Positions 1-7,433 of a stretch of DNA of 35,515 bases are shown in pieces. The stretch is from positions 1 through 35,515 of the forward strand of contig NZ_JABSNO010000018.1 of the NCBI RefSeq assembly GCF_013294015.1, read 5' to 3'. The notes beneath the pieces were generated by a model, which was given only the letters and a program-made list of their open reading frames with translations, did no database searches and was not told the origin of the DNA. The DNA is from Frigoriflavimonas asaccharolytica. Lineage in GTDB: Bacteria; Bacteroidota; Bacteroidia; Flavobacteriales; Weeksellaceae. Each line of letters opens with the position of its first letter. Position 1 is the stretch's first letter. Made by a program: the position numbers and the translations under genes.

Positions 1-135
1 GAAATCATGACTAAAATATGCAAGGATTATTACATAAAGATACGTTTTCTTGCAGATATAAACAAACTTTATAACTTCTAAATAACTATTAATCAATTGT
101 TTAAATAGTTTTTAATGGCTGACTAAATACATAAA

Positions 136-513
136 ATGATTGTCATTGTAGATACAAACATTGTTTTTAGTACACTTTTGAACCCTAATTCTTTAATCGG
201 CGAATTGTTGATGAATGTTCAAGATGAAATTACTTTCGTTGCACCTGAATTTTTAATTGATGAAATTGAAAAATACAATGAGAAAATTGAGAAGCATTCC
301 AAACTTAATCAACATTCCATTAATTTATTAAAATCCTCAATTTGGAAAGTCATCAACTTTATGAGTGAAGAAAATATTTTCGAAGAAAATTGGAAAAAAG
401 CGTTTGAATTACTAAAAAATATTGATCCAAAAGACACCCCATTTTTGGCATTGGCTTTACAACTAAATTCTAAAATATGGACCGGTGATAAAAAGCTTAT
501 TTCTGGCCTCTAA
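136..513 (+). CDS. PIN-domain toxin-like RNase, C-terminally truncated
   Basis: The 125-residue product begins MIVIVDTN, the first acidic motif of the PIN fold. Further candidate metal-binding acids are E43 (PEFLIDEIEKY), D100 (DPKDTPFLALAL) and D118 (WTGDKKL). PIN proteins are Mg-dependent RNases, usually the toxin of a VapBC-like pair. No antitoxin gene lies in the 135 bases upstream, and the gene downstream is an unrelated convergent hydrolase. The reading frame ends at TAA 511-513, directly after the last acidic motif. If that codon is read through, 19 more codons follow to TGA 571-573, and they read like the usual C-terminal strand and helix of such proteins (KKNYHDYFLETKDVEKILL). The stop is therefore probably a recent nonsense mutation. 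The four acidic positions remain, so activity may persist. The PIN assignment is firm; the toxin role is inferred. Confidence 0.8.
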   Translation: MIVIVDTNIVFSTLLNPNSLIGELLMNVQDEITFVAPEFLIDEIEKYNEKIEKHSKLNQHSINLLKSSIWKVINFMSEENIFEENWKKAFELLKNIDPKDTPFLALALQLNSKIWTGDKKLISGL

Positions 514-564
514 AAGAAAAATTATCACGATTATTTTTTAGAAACAAAAGATGTAGAGAAAATT

Positions 565-1344
565 TTACTTTGACAAAAATTTTAAAACTTCTTTATTAAA
601 GTCTATCGGATTTTCTGCTTGCGTCCAATGTCCGGCGTTTTTTATTTCTACAATAGTTGAATTGGGAAATTGTTGCTTGATGACAAAATCGTCTTCTGGC
701 AAAATATAATTGGATTTTTCGCCTTTTAGAAACAATGTTTCTCCCGAAAAAATCCCAGCAGTAATTGCATTAGATACAAATTCTTCGTATTTTTCTGTTA
801 AAGTTTTGAGGTTAAATCTCCATTTTAAATTTTTATTTTCATCCCAAAAAAGACTTTTTGCAAGAAAATAAATGACAGATTTTTCTGGAATATATGCAGA
901 CAAAACATCTTCTACATCTCCTCTGCTTTTTATATTGGCGAAATCTACGGTATTTAAAGCTTTCAAAATTCCTTGATGATGTGGTGCATACGCTTTTGGC
1001 GCTATATCTACTACAATTAATTTTTCCACTTTTTCAGAAAATTTTATGGCAAATTGCATCACGGCTTTTCCACCGAGGGAATGGCCGAGAAGGTTGGCTT
1101 TTTCAATATTGTTTGCAGACATATAATTGAGAATATCACTCGCCAAATCGTCATGAGACATATTTTCTGAATGAAAACTTTTGCCATGATTTCTTAAATC
1201 CAGCAAATGAACGGGGAAAAATTCACCCATTTCTTTGCCAAAACTTCCCCAATTATCCAGCTTTCCAAACAAGCCGTGAAAAACTAAAAGTGGTGTGGTA
1301 GAATTTTGTTCTCCGTATATTTTTGAGTGTAAGATATTGTTCAT
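565..1344 (-). CDS. alpha/beta hydrolase, YbfF-like esterase
   Basis: The 259-residue product has the alpha/beta-hydrolase core: an oxyanion-loop HG motif (LLVFHGLFG, 20-28), DLRNHGKS at 49-56, the nucleophile elbow GHSLGG with Ser89, and a C-terminal catalytic His in NAGHWTQAENP. This layout matches the YbfF/esterase branch, which hydrolyses short acyl esters; the physiological substrate cannot be read from sequence. There is no signal peptide, so the enzyme is cytosolic. It lies 17 bp downstream of pdxJ on the same strand and is probably cotranscribed with it. Its last codons overlap the ancestral 3' end of the convergent PIN gene (to 573). Confidence 0.85.
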   Translation of the reverse strand: MNNILHSKIYGEQNSTTPLLVFHGLFGKLDNWGSFGKEMGEFFPVHLLDLRNHGKSFHSENMSHDDLASDILNYMSANNIEKANLLGHSLGGKAVMQFAIKFSEKVEKLIVVDIAPKAYAPHHQGILKALNTVDFANIKSRGDVEDVLSAYIPEKSVIYFLAKSLFWDENKNLKWRFNLKTLTEKYEEFVSNAITAGIFSGETLFLKGEKSNYILPEDDFVIKQQFPNSTIVEIKNAGHWTQAENPIDFNKEVLKFLSK

Positions 1345-1361
1345 TGCTATTTACTTTATAA

Positions 1362-2081
1362 TTACCATTTCGCCAATCTCTTCAAATACGCTTGCACCGT
1401 ATTTTCCATCCCCATATACAACGCCTCAGAAATTAAAGCGTGACCAATGGAAACTTCTAACAGATTGGGGATATTGTCTGCAAAATATTTTAAATTTTCT
1501 AAACTTAAATCGTGACCAGCATTAATGCCTAATCCATGTTTTTGGGCTTCTAAAGCTGTTTCTATATACAATTTTATCGCCTCTTCTTTGTTTATAGGAT
1601 AGTTTGTGGCGTAAGCTTCCGTGTATAATTCTATCCGATCGCAACCAGTTTCTTTGGCAAATTGCACCATTTCTGGGTTTGGATCTAAGAAAATAGAAGT
1701 TCGAATTCCAGCATTTTTAAATTCTGCAATCACATTTTGTAAAAATCCTAAATGCTTTTTGCAATCCCAACCAGCATTGGAAGTTATGGCATCTTCGCCA
1801 TCTGGAACCAAAGTTACTTGCTCTGGTTTTACTTCTAAAACCATATCTATAAACGGACGATGCGGATTCCCTTCTATATTAAATTCAGTTTTTACCAAAG
1901 GTTTTAGATCGTACACATCTTTTCTGGTGATGTGTCTTTCATCTGGTCTTGGATGTATGGTAATTCCTTGTGCACCAAATTCTTCCAATTTAATAGCAGC
2001 TTCTGTTACACTTGGTAGCAAACCGCCTCTCGCATTTCTAATGGTCGCAATTTTATTAATATTTACACTTAATTTTGTCAT
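1362..2081 (-). CDS. pdxJ: pyridoxine 5'-phosphate synthase
   Basis: PdxJ condenses 1-deoxyxylulose 5-phosphate with 3-amino-2-oxopropyl phosphate to pyridoxine 5'-phosphate, the last ring-forming step of the DXP-dependent vitamin B6 route. The 239-residue product is full length for the family. It starts MTKLSVNINKIATIRNARGG and carries the typical ITIHPRPDERHI segment (about 41-52), an EGNPHRPF segment and GINAGHDLSLENL near the C-terminus. It is a cytosolic TIM barrel. The gene sits 34 bp downstream of a mechanosensitive channel gene and 17 bp upstream of a hydrolase, all leftward, so a three-gene transcript is likely. Nothing links the three functions. Confidence 0.95.
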   Translation of the reverse strand: MTKLSVNINKIATIRNARGGLLPSVTEAAIKLEEFGAQGITIHPRPDERHITRKDVYDLKPLVKTEFNIEGNPHRPFIDMVLEVKPEQVTLVPDGEDAITSNAGWDCKKHLGFLQNVIAEFKNAGIRTSIFLDPNPEMVQFAKETGCDRIELYTEAYATNYPINKEEAIKLYIETALEAQKHGLGINAGHDLSLENLKYFADNIPNLLEVSIGHALISEALYMGMENTVQAYLKRLAKW

Positions 2082-2115
2082 TATTTTTAGTTAAAATAAA
2101 TTTTTAAAAATATTT

Positions 2116-3372
2116 CTATGCTTTAGAAAGTTGTACAACTTCTAGTTTAAATTCTTTGGAAGCCACCAAAAGATGATCAAAAATATCAGATTGTATGGCT
2201 TCATAGTTTTGCCAAACAGAATCATTGGTAAAACAGTAGATTTCTAAAGGCAAACCTTGCGGTGTGCTTTCCATTTGGCGCACCATCATATCTCCGGTTT
2301 GGTCTATGTGTTTATTATTTTTGATATAATTGAGGGCATAAATTCTGAACAAACCAATATTCGTTAATTGTTCACCATTCATAATATTCATATTGACGGT
2401 AGAATCTTGATTTTCTGGAAAAATATCTGGTCTTTTTTCTTCCATGTATTCTTTTAACAAATTGAGGTGCGATAACTTTTCAAATAAAATTTTATCTACA
2501 AATTGGAATGAATTGATGTTAAATACTATAGAACGTTTTATCCTTCTCGTATTTGTTTCGGACATTACTTGTAGATTTTTTATTTCTGTAGATAGCAAAT
2601 CGTAGGTTGGAATGGTAGAAATAGTTTTATCAAAACAAAGAATTTTTGTGGTTAATAGATTGATATCTTCTATAAAACCTTCTAGATTATATTTTGGAAT
2701 TCCTATCCAATCTCCTACTTTCAAATTTCTAGATGTAGCAACGTGCAAACCTGTGACGAAACCCAAAATTGTATCTCGGAAAACTAAAACCAAAACGGCT
2801 GTTATTGCTCCTAAACTTCCAAGAATAGTTCCGCTTTTTATCCCGAAAATAATACTGATTGCGATGATTGAGAATATAAAAAGTCCAAATATTTTGATCG
2901 TTTGTGATACAGCTCTTAAAGCTACAATTCTGTAAAAATCTTTTTTTGTTAAATAATAATATTCTAAAGCTTTCAAAAAACGGAATGTCATGCCTGCAAT
3001 TACTATTACGACGCCAATATCTACCAATTTATCTAAATAAAGATAGGCAGAAGGTCTTGTATAAAATATAGAAGCAAATGCAAATTTCCCAAAAATTAAT
3101 GCAATTAAATGTGCAATAGAATTGGTGATTTTTGATTTTTGAATGGCAACCAACATTGGAAATCTTTCTTCATCTACAAAATATTTAAAAGAAAAATATA
3201 AGAGAAATTTAAATATAGTATCTATTAAATATATTATGGCTACAAAAATAAGGAATTTGCCTACTACTAAAGATATAGACTGCCATCCATTCGCAACATT
3301 ATCTATCACGAATGAATGCCACAAATCGCTAATGTCTTGCAAAAAATCTTTTGTTTGTACTAATTCTTCCAT
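2116..3372 (-). CDS. mechanosensitive ion channel, MscS family (YbdG-like)
   Basis: The 418-residue membrane protein has about five predicted transmembrane segments in the first 190 residues. The MscS pore region and beta domain follow: GTILGSLGAITAVLVLVFRD, TGLHVATSRNLKVGDWIGIP, and a C-terminal alpha/beta domain. Size and layout fit the YbdG/MscM type with extra N-terminal helices rather than the three-helix MscS. It would act in the inner membrane, releasing solutes on osmotic downshift. A perfect TAnnTTTG box (3378-3385) ends only 6 nt before the ATG, so the transcript may have almost no leader. It is the first gene of a probable operon with pdxJ and a hydrolase. Confidence 0.9.
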   Translation of the reverse strand: MEELVQTKDFLQDISDLWHSFVIDNVANGWQSISLVVGKFLIFVAIIYLIDTIFKFLLYFSFKYFVDEERFPMLVAIQKSKITNSIAHLIALIFGKFAFASIFYTRPSAYLYLDKLVDIGVVIVIAGMTFRFLKALEYYYLTKKDFYRIVALRAVSQTIKIFGLFIFSIIAISIIFGIKSGTILGSLGAITAVLVLVFRDTILGFVTGLHVATSRNLKVGDWIGIPKYNLEGFIEDINLLTTKILCFDKTISTIPTYDLLSTEIKNLQVMSETNTRRIKRSIVFNINSFQFVDKILFEKLSHLNLLKEYMEEKRPDIFPENQDSTVNMNIMNGEQLTNIGLFRIYALNYIKNNKHIDQTGDMMVRQMESTPQGLPLEIYCFTNDSVWQNYEAIQSDIFDHLLVASKEFKLEVVQLSKA

Positions 3373-3377
3373 TAGTG

Positions 3378-3385
3378 CAAAATTA
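3378..3385 (-). promoter_or_regulatory. -7 box (TAATTTTG) very close to mscS-like start
   Basis: On the minus strand the box matches the Bacteroidetes -7 consensus TAnnTTTG at every fixed position and ends 6 nt before the ATG of the channel gene. Transcription would begin at or next to the start codon. I see no clear -33 element. Confidence 0.4.
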
Positions 3386-3507
3386 ACAATAATAAAATCT
3401 TTCTAACATTAAAAGAAAGGTTTTAATACTTTTTGTGAAATAAAATTTTTAAAATCACATCTTCAACAAAATTATATTCATTACTTTTAAAAAAAATTAA
3501 ACCAAAG

Positions 3508-3999
3508 ATGAATACGGAAATTTATATTGTGGTGAGTATTATTTTGTTAATAGCAGGAATGATCGGCACATTTCTACCTGTTTTACCAGGGTTACTACTC
3601 AGTTTTGCAGGTTTACTACTATACAAATATGGTGCAGGTGCAAATATTGGAATGATTTGGATATGGATTTTCGGAATTTTAACAGCAATTTCTGCAGTTT
3701 TAAATTATGTAATTCCCGCAAAAACCAACAGAAAATATGGCGGAACAAAATGGGGAAGCATCGGTTCTGTAATCGGAACTATTGTGGGAATGTTTTTCAT
3801 CCCAATACCTTTTGGTTTTCTTATCGGTATGTTTGCAGGGGTTTTCGTCGGGGAATTGCTGCATGATTCCTCAGATAGAAAAAAGGCTTTCAACTCTACA
3901 AAAGGTGCTTTGATAGGGTTTTTATACGGAACAGCTTTTAATCTAATGGTTGGATTGGCAATGTTTTTGGTTGTAGTGATAGATATTTTTAAAAACTAA
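3508..3999 (+). CDS. DUF456 family membrane protein
   Basis: The 163-residue integral membrane protein has glycine-rich helices typical of DUF456: an N-terminal IAGMIGTFLPVLPGLLLSFAG, a second hydrophobic pair near 50-70, a GTIVGMFFIPIPFGFLIGMF stretch with small-residue packing, and a last helix near 140-160. The family function is unknown. A near-consensus -7 box (TACTTTTA, 3482-3489) lies 18 nt upstream of the ATG. The following lipoprotein gene begins 3 nt after the stop, so the two are probably cotranscribed. Confidence 0.85.
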   Translation: MNTEIYIVVSIILLIAGMIGTFLPVLPGLLLSFAGLLLYKYGAGANIGMIWIWIFGILTAISAVLNYVIPAKTNRKYGGTKWGSIGSVIGTIVGMFFIPIPFGFLIGMFAGVFVGELLHDSSDRKKAFNSTKGALIGFLYGTAFNLMVGLAMFLVVVIDIFKN

Positions 4000-4002
4000 A
4001 TA

Positions 4003-4515
4003 ATGATGAAACATTTATTCATTGCTGCAATTTCTTATTTACTCATGTTCTCTTGCTCTAGCCAAGTGAAAAAACCTATAGCAAAAACAATAACTGTCGA
4101 AAATAATAAAACGCAGAATGAAAATGGTTCTCAAATACAAACTATGTTTAAATTAGATGAAGGTAAAACTCAATTTTTTAAAGATCAAGAAATGAATGTA
4201 ACTTTTGTGAAAATTGGCGAAGATAGCCGATGTCCGAAAGATGTAAATTGCATTTGGGCAGGAGTTGCTCTTGTAGAATTAAATGTTATGGGAACTTACA
4301 CCAGACCATCAACAATAAAACTTGCCACAATAGACGACGCAGCAAAAGGATATTCCCGATCCGCTATTTTTAATGGATACAAAATTTCTTTGCAAGAACT
4401 AAATCCTTATCCGGAAAATTCTGAAAGCAAAAAAGCAAATAGTGGAAAGAATAATATTACCATTCAAATTTTGAAGATAGCTGAAAGTGAGCTAGAAAAC
4501 TCAAATACATATTAA
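4003..4515 (+). CDS. putative lipoprotein of unknown function
   Basis: The 170-residue product starts with a lipoprotein signal: two Met, a Lys, a hydrophobic run and the lipobox LMFSC with lipidated Cys18. The second Met (4006) is an equally good start. After a low-complexity Lys/Thr/Asn linker a small beta-rich domain carries a notable SRCPKDVNCIWAG motif, whose two Cys could form a disulfide in the periplasm or on the surface. I recognise this motif from uncharacterised flavobacterial lipoproteins but know no function. The gene follows the DUF456 gene by 3 nt and converges on ung with a 2-nt gap, with no terminator hairpin between them. Confidence 0.7.
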   Translation: MMKHLFIAAISYLLMFSCSSQVKKPIAKTITVENNKTQNENGSQIQTMFKLDEGKTQFFKDQEMNVTFVKIGEDSRCPKDVNCIWAGVALVELNVMGTYTRPSTIKLATIDDAAKGYSRSAIFNGYKISLQELNPYPENSESKKANSGKNNITIQILKIAESELENSNTY

Positions 4516-4517
4516 TT

Positions 4518-5159
4518 TTACCAATTTATTTCAGATATTTTTTTAGACTTTAAATATTCATTAATTTTTGAAAAAGGTTTGCTGCCGAAAAATCCTTTGT
4601 ATGATGAAAAAGGAGATGGATGCGGCGATTGAATGATAAAATGCTTTGCTGTATCTATAAGCAAAGCTTTTTTTTGCGCAAATGCACCCCACAAAACAAA
4701 TACTACATCTTCTTTCTTCTCAGAAACTTCTTTAATAATGAAATCTGTGAAGACAGACCAACCTAAATTTTTGTGAGAATTTGGCGTGTGTGCTCTCACG
4801 GTAAGTGTACTATTTAAAAGTAGAACGCCTTGCTTTGCCCAATCTTCCAATTCATTTGTAGTTTTGATAAGCCCTAAATCTGAGGCCAATTCTTTATAAA
4901 TATTTTGAAGAGAAGGCGGAGTTTTCACCTCATTAGAAACAGAAAAAGACAACCCATTTGCTTGATTTTCATTGTGATAAGGATCTTGACCGATGATCAC
5001 TACTTTTATATCTTCAAAATCCGTTAATTCTAAAGCTCGGAAAATTTGTCTTTCGGGTGGAAAACACTTCGTAGTATTGTATTCTAATTCCACATTGTTC
5101 CACAAATCTTGAAAATATTGAGTTTCCTTGATAGGTGAGAGAATTTCTGTCCAATTCAT
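4518..5159 (-). CDS. ung: uracil-DNA glycosylase, family 1
   Basis: The enzyme removes uracil from DNA in base-excision repair. The 213-residue product carries the family-1 water-activating motif GQDPYH (Asp59), the uracil-pocket segment GLSFSV (69-74), LLLNSTLTVR, and the DNA-intercalation motif HPSPFS with His180. Length is normal. The start MNWTEILSPI is typical. It is a single gene, convergent with the lipoprotein gene on its left and divergent from the serine hydrolase on its right. Confidence 0.95.
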   Translation of the reverse strand: MNWTEILSPIKETQYFQDLWNNVELEYNTTKCFPPERQIFRALELTDFEDIKVVIIGQDPYHNENQANGLSFSVSNEVKTPPSLQNIYKELASDLGLIKTTNELEDWAKQGVLLLNSTLTVRAHTPNSHKNLGWSVFTDFIIKEVSEKKEDVVFVLWGAFAQKKALLIDTAKHFIIQSPHPSPFSSYKGFFGSKPFSKINEYLKSKKISEINW

Positions 5160-5248
5160 TTATTGCTAATTTTAATCGTTCACAATTTAAAAAAAATACT
5201 TTTATAATTTCAATTTCAGAATTATTAAATTCTAGATTTTAAATTCCT

Positions 5249-5256
5249 TATATTTG
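5249..5256 (+). promoter_or_regulatory. -7 box (TATATTTG) of the serine hydrolase gene
   Basis: The box is a perfect match to TAnnTTTG. It overlaps the TTG (5254-5256) that opens the longest possible reading frame, so that TTG cannot be translated from this promoter. The ATG at 5278 lies 21 nt downstream, a normal leader for these bacteria. No clear -33 element is visible. Confidence 0.55.
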
Positions 5257-5277
5257 AAATACTTTTTAAATAATATT

Positions 5278-6819
5278 ATGAAACGCTACTTTTCTATTCT
5301 TTTAGTTCTAATAACAACATTTTTTTTCGCTCAAATTGAAGACAAAAAATTAGATGATTTAATTAAAAACACTTTGACGACTTTTGATGTTCCTGGAATG
5401 TCTGTTGGGATTATTAAAGATGGAAAACTCATCTATGCAAAAGGATTTGGTGTAGCATCATTAACTACAAAAAAACCAATGAACGAAAATACTTTGGTGG
5501 GAATTGCTTCTAATTCCAAAGGATTTACGGCAACAGCTTTGGCAATTTTGGTAGATGAAGGAAAATTGAATTGGGAAGATAAAGTTTCTAAATTTATCCC
5601 AGAATTTAAAATGTATGACGATTATGCAAGCCAAGAAATTACGATAAAAGATTTACTTACACATCGTGCTGGTTTGGGACTTGGACAAGGAGATTTGATG
5701 TTTTTCCCAGAAGGTGGAACTTTGTCTGTGCAAGACATCATCAATAACGTAAAATATTTGAAACCAGACTATTCTTTCCGAGATGGTATGGAATATAATA
5801 ATGTATTATTCATCGTAGCTGGAGAAGTGATTAAAAGAATTTCTGGAATGGAATGGGCAGATTTCATCGAACAAAAAATCCTGAAACCTGTAGGTATGAA
5901 TTCAAGTTTTGGAAGCTACAATAGAGCAAAAAACATCAGCAATAAAATAGATGCACATGCACCAATAAACGGAAAATCCGTGCAAGTTCCGCATGATTGG
6001 AATGAAACTGCCAATGCAGCAGGTGGAATAATGAGCAATATAACAGATATGGCGATTTGGGCAGATTGCTTGATGAATAATTTCACCACAAAAGATGGTA
6101 AAAAATTAGTTTCAGATAAGCAAATTCAACAATTGTGGCAAATACAAAGACCGATAACAGTTGCAACAAAAAATCCGTACGACACTCATTTTTATGGTTA
6201 TGGTTTAGGTTGGTTTTTGAGTGATGTAAAAGGGCAATTTCAAGTGCAACATACTGGTGGATTGATAGGTACGGTTACACAATTTACACTTTTACCAGAT
6301 ATGAAATTGGGAATTATAGTATTGACGAACCAACAAAGTGGTGCAGCATTTAATACCATTACCAATACCGTAAAAGATTCTTATCTCGGAATAGAAGATA
6401 GAAATTGGTTGAAAAATTATGGAGAAAGAATGACTAATTATTTTGCAAAAATGGAGCAAGGAAAGCAGAAAGTATTTGCAGAATCTGCAGCATTTGCGAA
6501 AGATGGAAAATTTCCAAAGGAAAACCAATATCTGGGAACTTACAAAGATGCTTGGTTTGGAAATGTAGAACTAAAAAAAGAAAGTAAAACAGTAAGATTT
6601 TACAGCAAAACTTCGCCAAGATTGAAAGGGACGCTACTTCCCTATTCTGCAGATTCTTTTATTGTAAATTTTGATGATAAAAGTTATGATGCAGATGTAT
6701 TTATCACCTTTATATTTGATGAAAAAGGCAATGCAGCATCAGCGAAATTAAAACCAATTTCCGATGTAACCGATTTCAGTTTTGATTTTGAAGATTTAGA
6801 TTTGGTGAGGGTGAAATAA
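5278..6819 (+). CDS. secreted serine hydrolase, beta-lactamase class C/PBP-like with C-terminal DUF3471-type domain
   Basis: Starting at ATG 5278 gives 513 residues with a clean Sec signal peptide (MKRYFSILLV to FFFAQ). An in-frame TTG at 5254 is rejected because it lies inside the promoter. The catalytic domain has all three motifs of the class C beta-lactamase/D-Ala-D-Ala peptidase fold: S78-N-S-K81, Y173-N-N175 and HTGG at 325. A C-terminal beta domain (about residues 400-513) resembles DUF3471. Such proteins act in the periplasm or outside on peptides or esters; few are true beta-lactamases, and the substrate is unknown. The gene is monocistronic and converges on the ParDE-like locus. Confidence 0.85.
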   Translation: MKRYFSILLVLITTFFFAQIEDKKLDDLIKNTLTTFDVPGMSVGIIKDGKLIYAKGFGVASLTTKKPMNENTLVGIASNSKGFTATALAILVDEGKLNWEDKVSKFIPEFKMYDDYASQEITIKDLLTHRAGLGLGQGDLMFFPEGGTLSVQDIINNVKYLKPDYSFRDGMEYNNVLFIVAGEVIKRISGMEWADFIEQKILKPVGMNSSFGSYNRAKNISNKIDAHAPINGKSVQVPHDWNETANAAGGIMSNITDMAIWADCLMNNFTTKDGKKLVSDKQIQQLWQIQRPITVATKNPYDTHFYGYGLGWFLSDVKGQFQVQHTGGLIGTVTQFTLLPDMKLGIIVLTNQQSGAAFNTITNTVKDSYLGIEDRNWLKNYGERMTNYFAKMEQGKQKVFAESAAFAKDGKFPKENQYLGTYKDAWFGNVELKKESKTVRFYSKTSPRLKGTLLPYSADSFIVNFDDKSYDADVFITFIFDEKGNAASAKLKPISDVTDFSFDFEDLDLVRVK

Positions 6820-6825
6820 ATATTT

Positions 6826-7080
6826 TTAAGAAAAATCTTGCCTTCCAATTATGGTAATTATTTCAATTTCGAAACCGATAATATTGTAAAAAATAGTATC
6901 AACACCGCGCTTATCAATTGCTTGAGGAAACATAAATGGATTAGACTCTATTTTTTCAAAATTTGAATAAAATTGTTCTAAATATTTATCCGCTTGCAAT
7001 TCGCCAAATTTGTGAAAACCATTTTGGTAGATTCTAAATAAATCTGCTTTTGCCTCATTTGTTAAATTAAGATTATACAT
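6826..7080 (-). CDS. RelE/ParE-family toxin, short
   Basis: The 84-residue product has the ParE pattern: LTNEAKADLFRIYQNG, a helix with ADKYLEQFYSNFEKI, and the closing strand IEIITIIGRQDF. Members of this subgroup as I remember them have about 95 residues and carry a YR-x-C-V-type basic segment just before GVDTI. Here the sequence goes straight from DKR to GVDTIFY, so roughly six to nine residues, including the conserved Tyr-Arg, appear to be absent. That could weaken the toxin. Its start codon overlaps the antitoxin end by 8 nt (7073-7080), the usual translational coupling. ParE toxins target DNA gyrase; the target here is not shown. Confidence 0.85.
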   Translation of the reverse strand: MYNLNLTNEAKADLFRIYQNGFHKFGELQADKYLEQFYSNFEKIESNPFMFPQAIDKRGVDTIFYNIIGFEIEIITIIGRQDFS

Positions 7081-7318
7081 TTCTTATTCTGCCTTTAAAT
7101 TCTGCTAGCATTTCTTCTTTAGTTTGTTTTTTAGCAATACCACTTTTCAATGCACGATCAATTTTCATTTGCACATATTCATCATACTCTTTATCGGAGC
7201 GCGCTTTTTTTATTAAATAGTTCACTACTTCACTTTTGCTGTTAAATTCTTGATCAGCAACTTGCTGTTTCAACCATTCGTCGTTTTTTTCTGCCAATGT
7301 GATGCTTTGTCTTGTCAT
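7073..7318 (-). CDS. ParD-like ribbon-helix-helix antitoxin
   Basis: The 81-residue product begins MTRQSITLAEKNDEWLKQQV, a ribbon-helix-helix DNA-binding head, followed by FNSKSEVVNYLIKKAR, the second helix with the typical SKSEVV turn. The C-terminal half is charged and would wrap the toxin. It is the first gene of the pair and overlaps the toxin start by 8 nt. A perfect 7-bp inverted repeat 16 nt upstream (7335-7352) is a natural operator for autoregulation by the ParD-ParE complex. Confidence 0.88.
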   Translation of the reverse strand: MTRQSITLAEKNDEWLKQQVADQEFNSKSEVVNYLIKKARSDKEYDEYVQMKIDRALKSGIAKKQTKEEMLAEFKGRIRNV

Positions 7319-7334
7319 GATATTAAATTTTATG

Positions 7335-7352
7335 TGGTGTAAATATACACCA
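7335..7352. promoter_or_regulatory. inverted repeat, likely ParD operator
   Basis: The site reads TGGTGTA-AATA-TACACCA: perfect 7-bp arms around a 4-bp centre, 16 nt before the antitoxin ATG. On the minus strand it contains TATATTTA, close to a -7 box, so repressor binding would cover the promoter. The operator role is inferred from position and symmetry. Confidence 0.65.
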
Positions 7353-7405
7353 ATTTTTTTTTGGTAATAATTAAATTGTCAATTTCAAAACCGCAAATAA
7401 TTCCG

Positions 7406-7413
7406 TATTTTTG
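7406..7413 (+). promoter_or_regulatory. -7 box (TATTTTTG) of ffh
   Basis: The box is a perfect TAnnTTTG match 20 nt upstream of the ffh ATG, a typical leader length. A TTG lies further upstream (about 7376) but at more than the usual spacing, so the -33 element is uncertain. Confidence 0.55.
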
Positions 7414-7433
7414 CAATTCATTAAATTACAATT

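Noticed and set aside
1-81. An open frame of 26 codons from the window edge to TAA 79-81 that could be the end of a gene entering from the left.
   Set aside because: It is too short to judge, contains an internal ATG at 7, and shows no recognisable motif.
5254-5277. TTG start extending the serine hydrolase by eight residues.
   Set aside because: The TTG lies inside a perfect -7 promoter box, and the ATG at 5278 begins a clean signal peptide.
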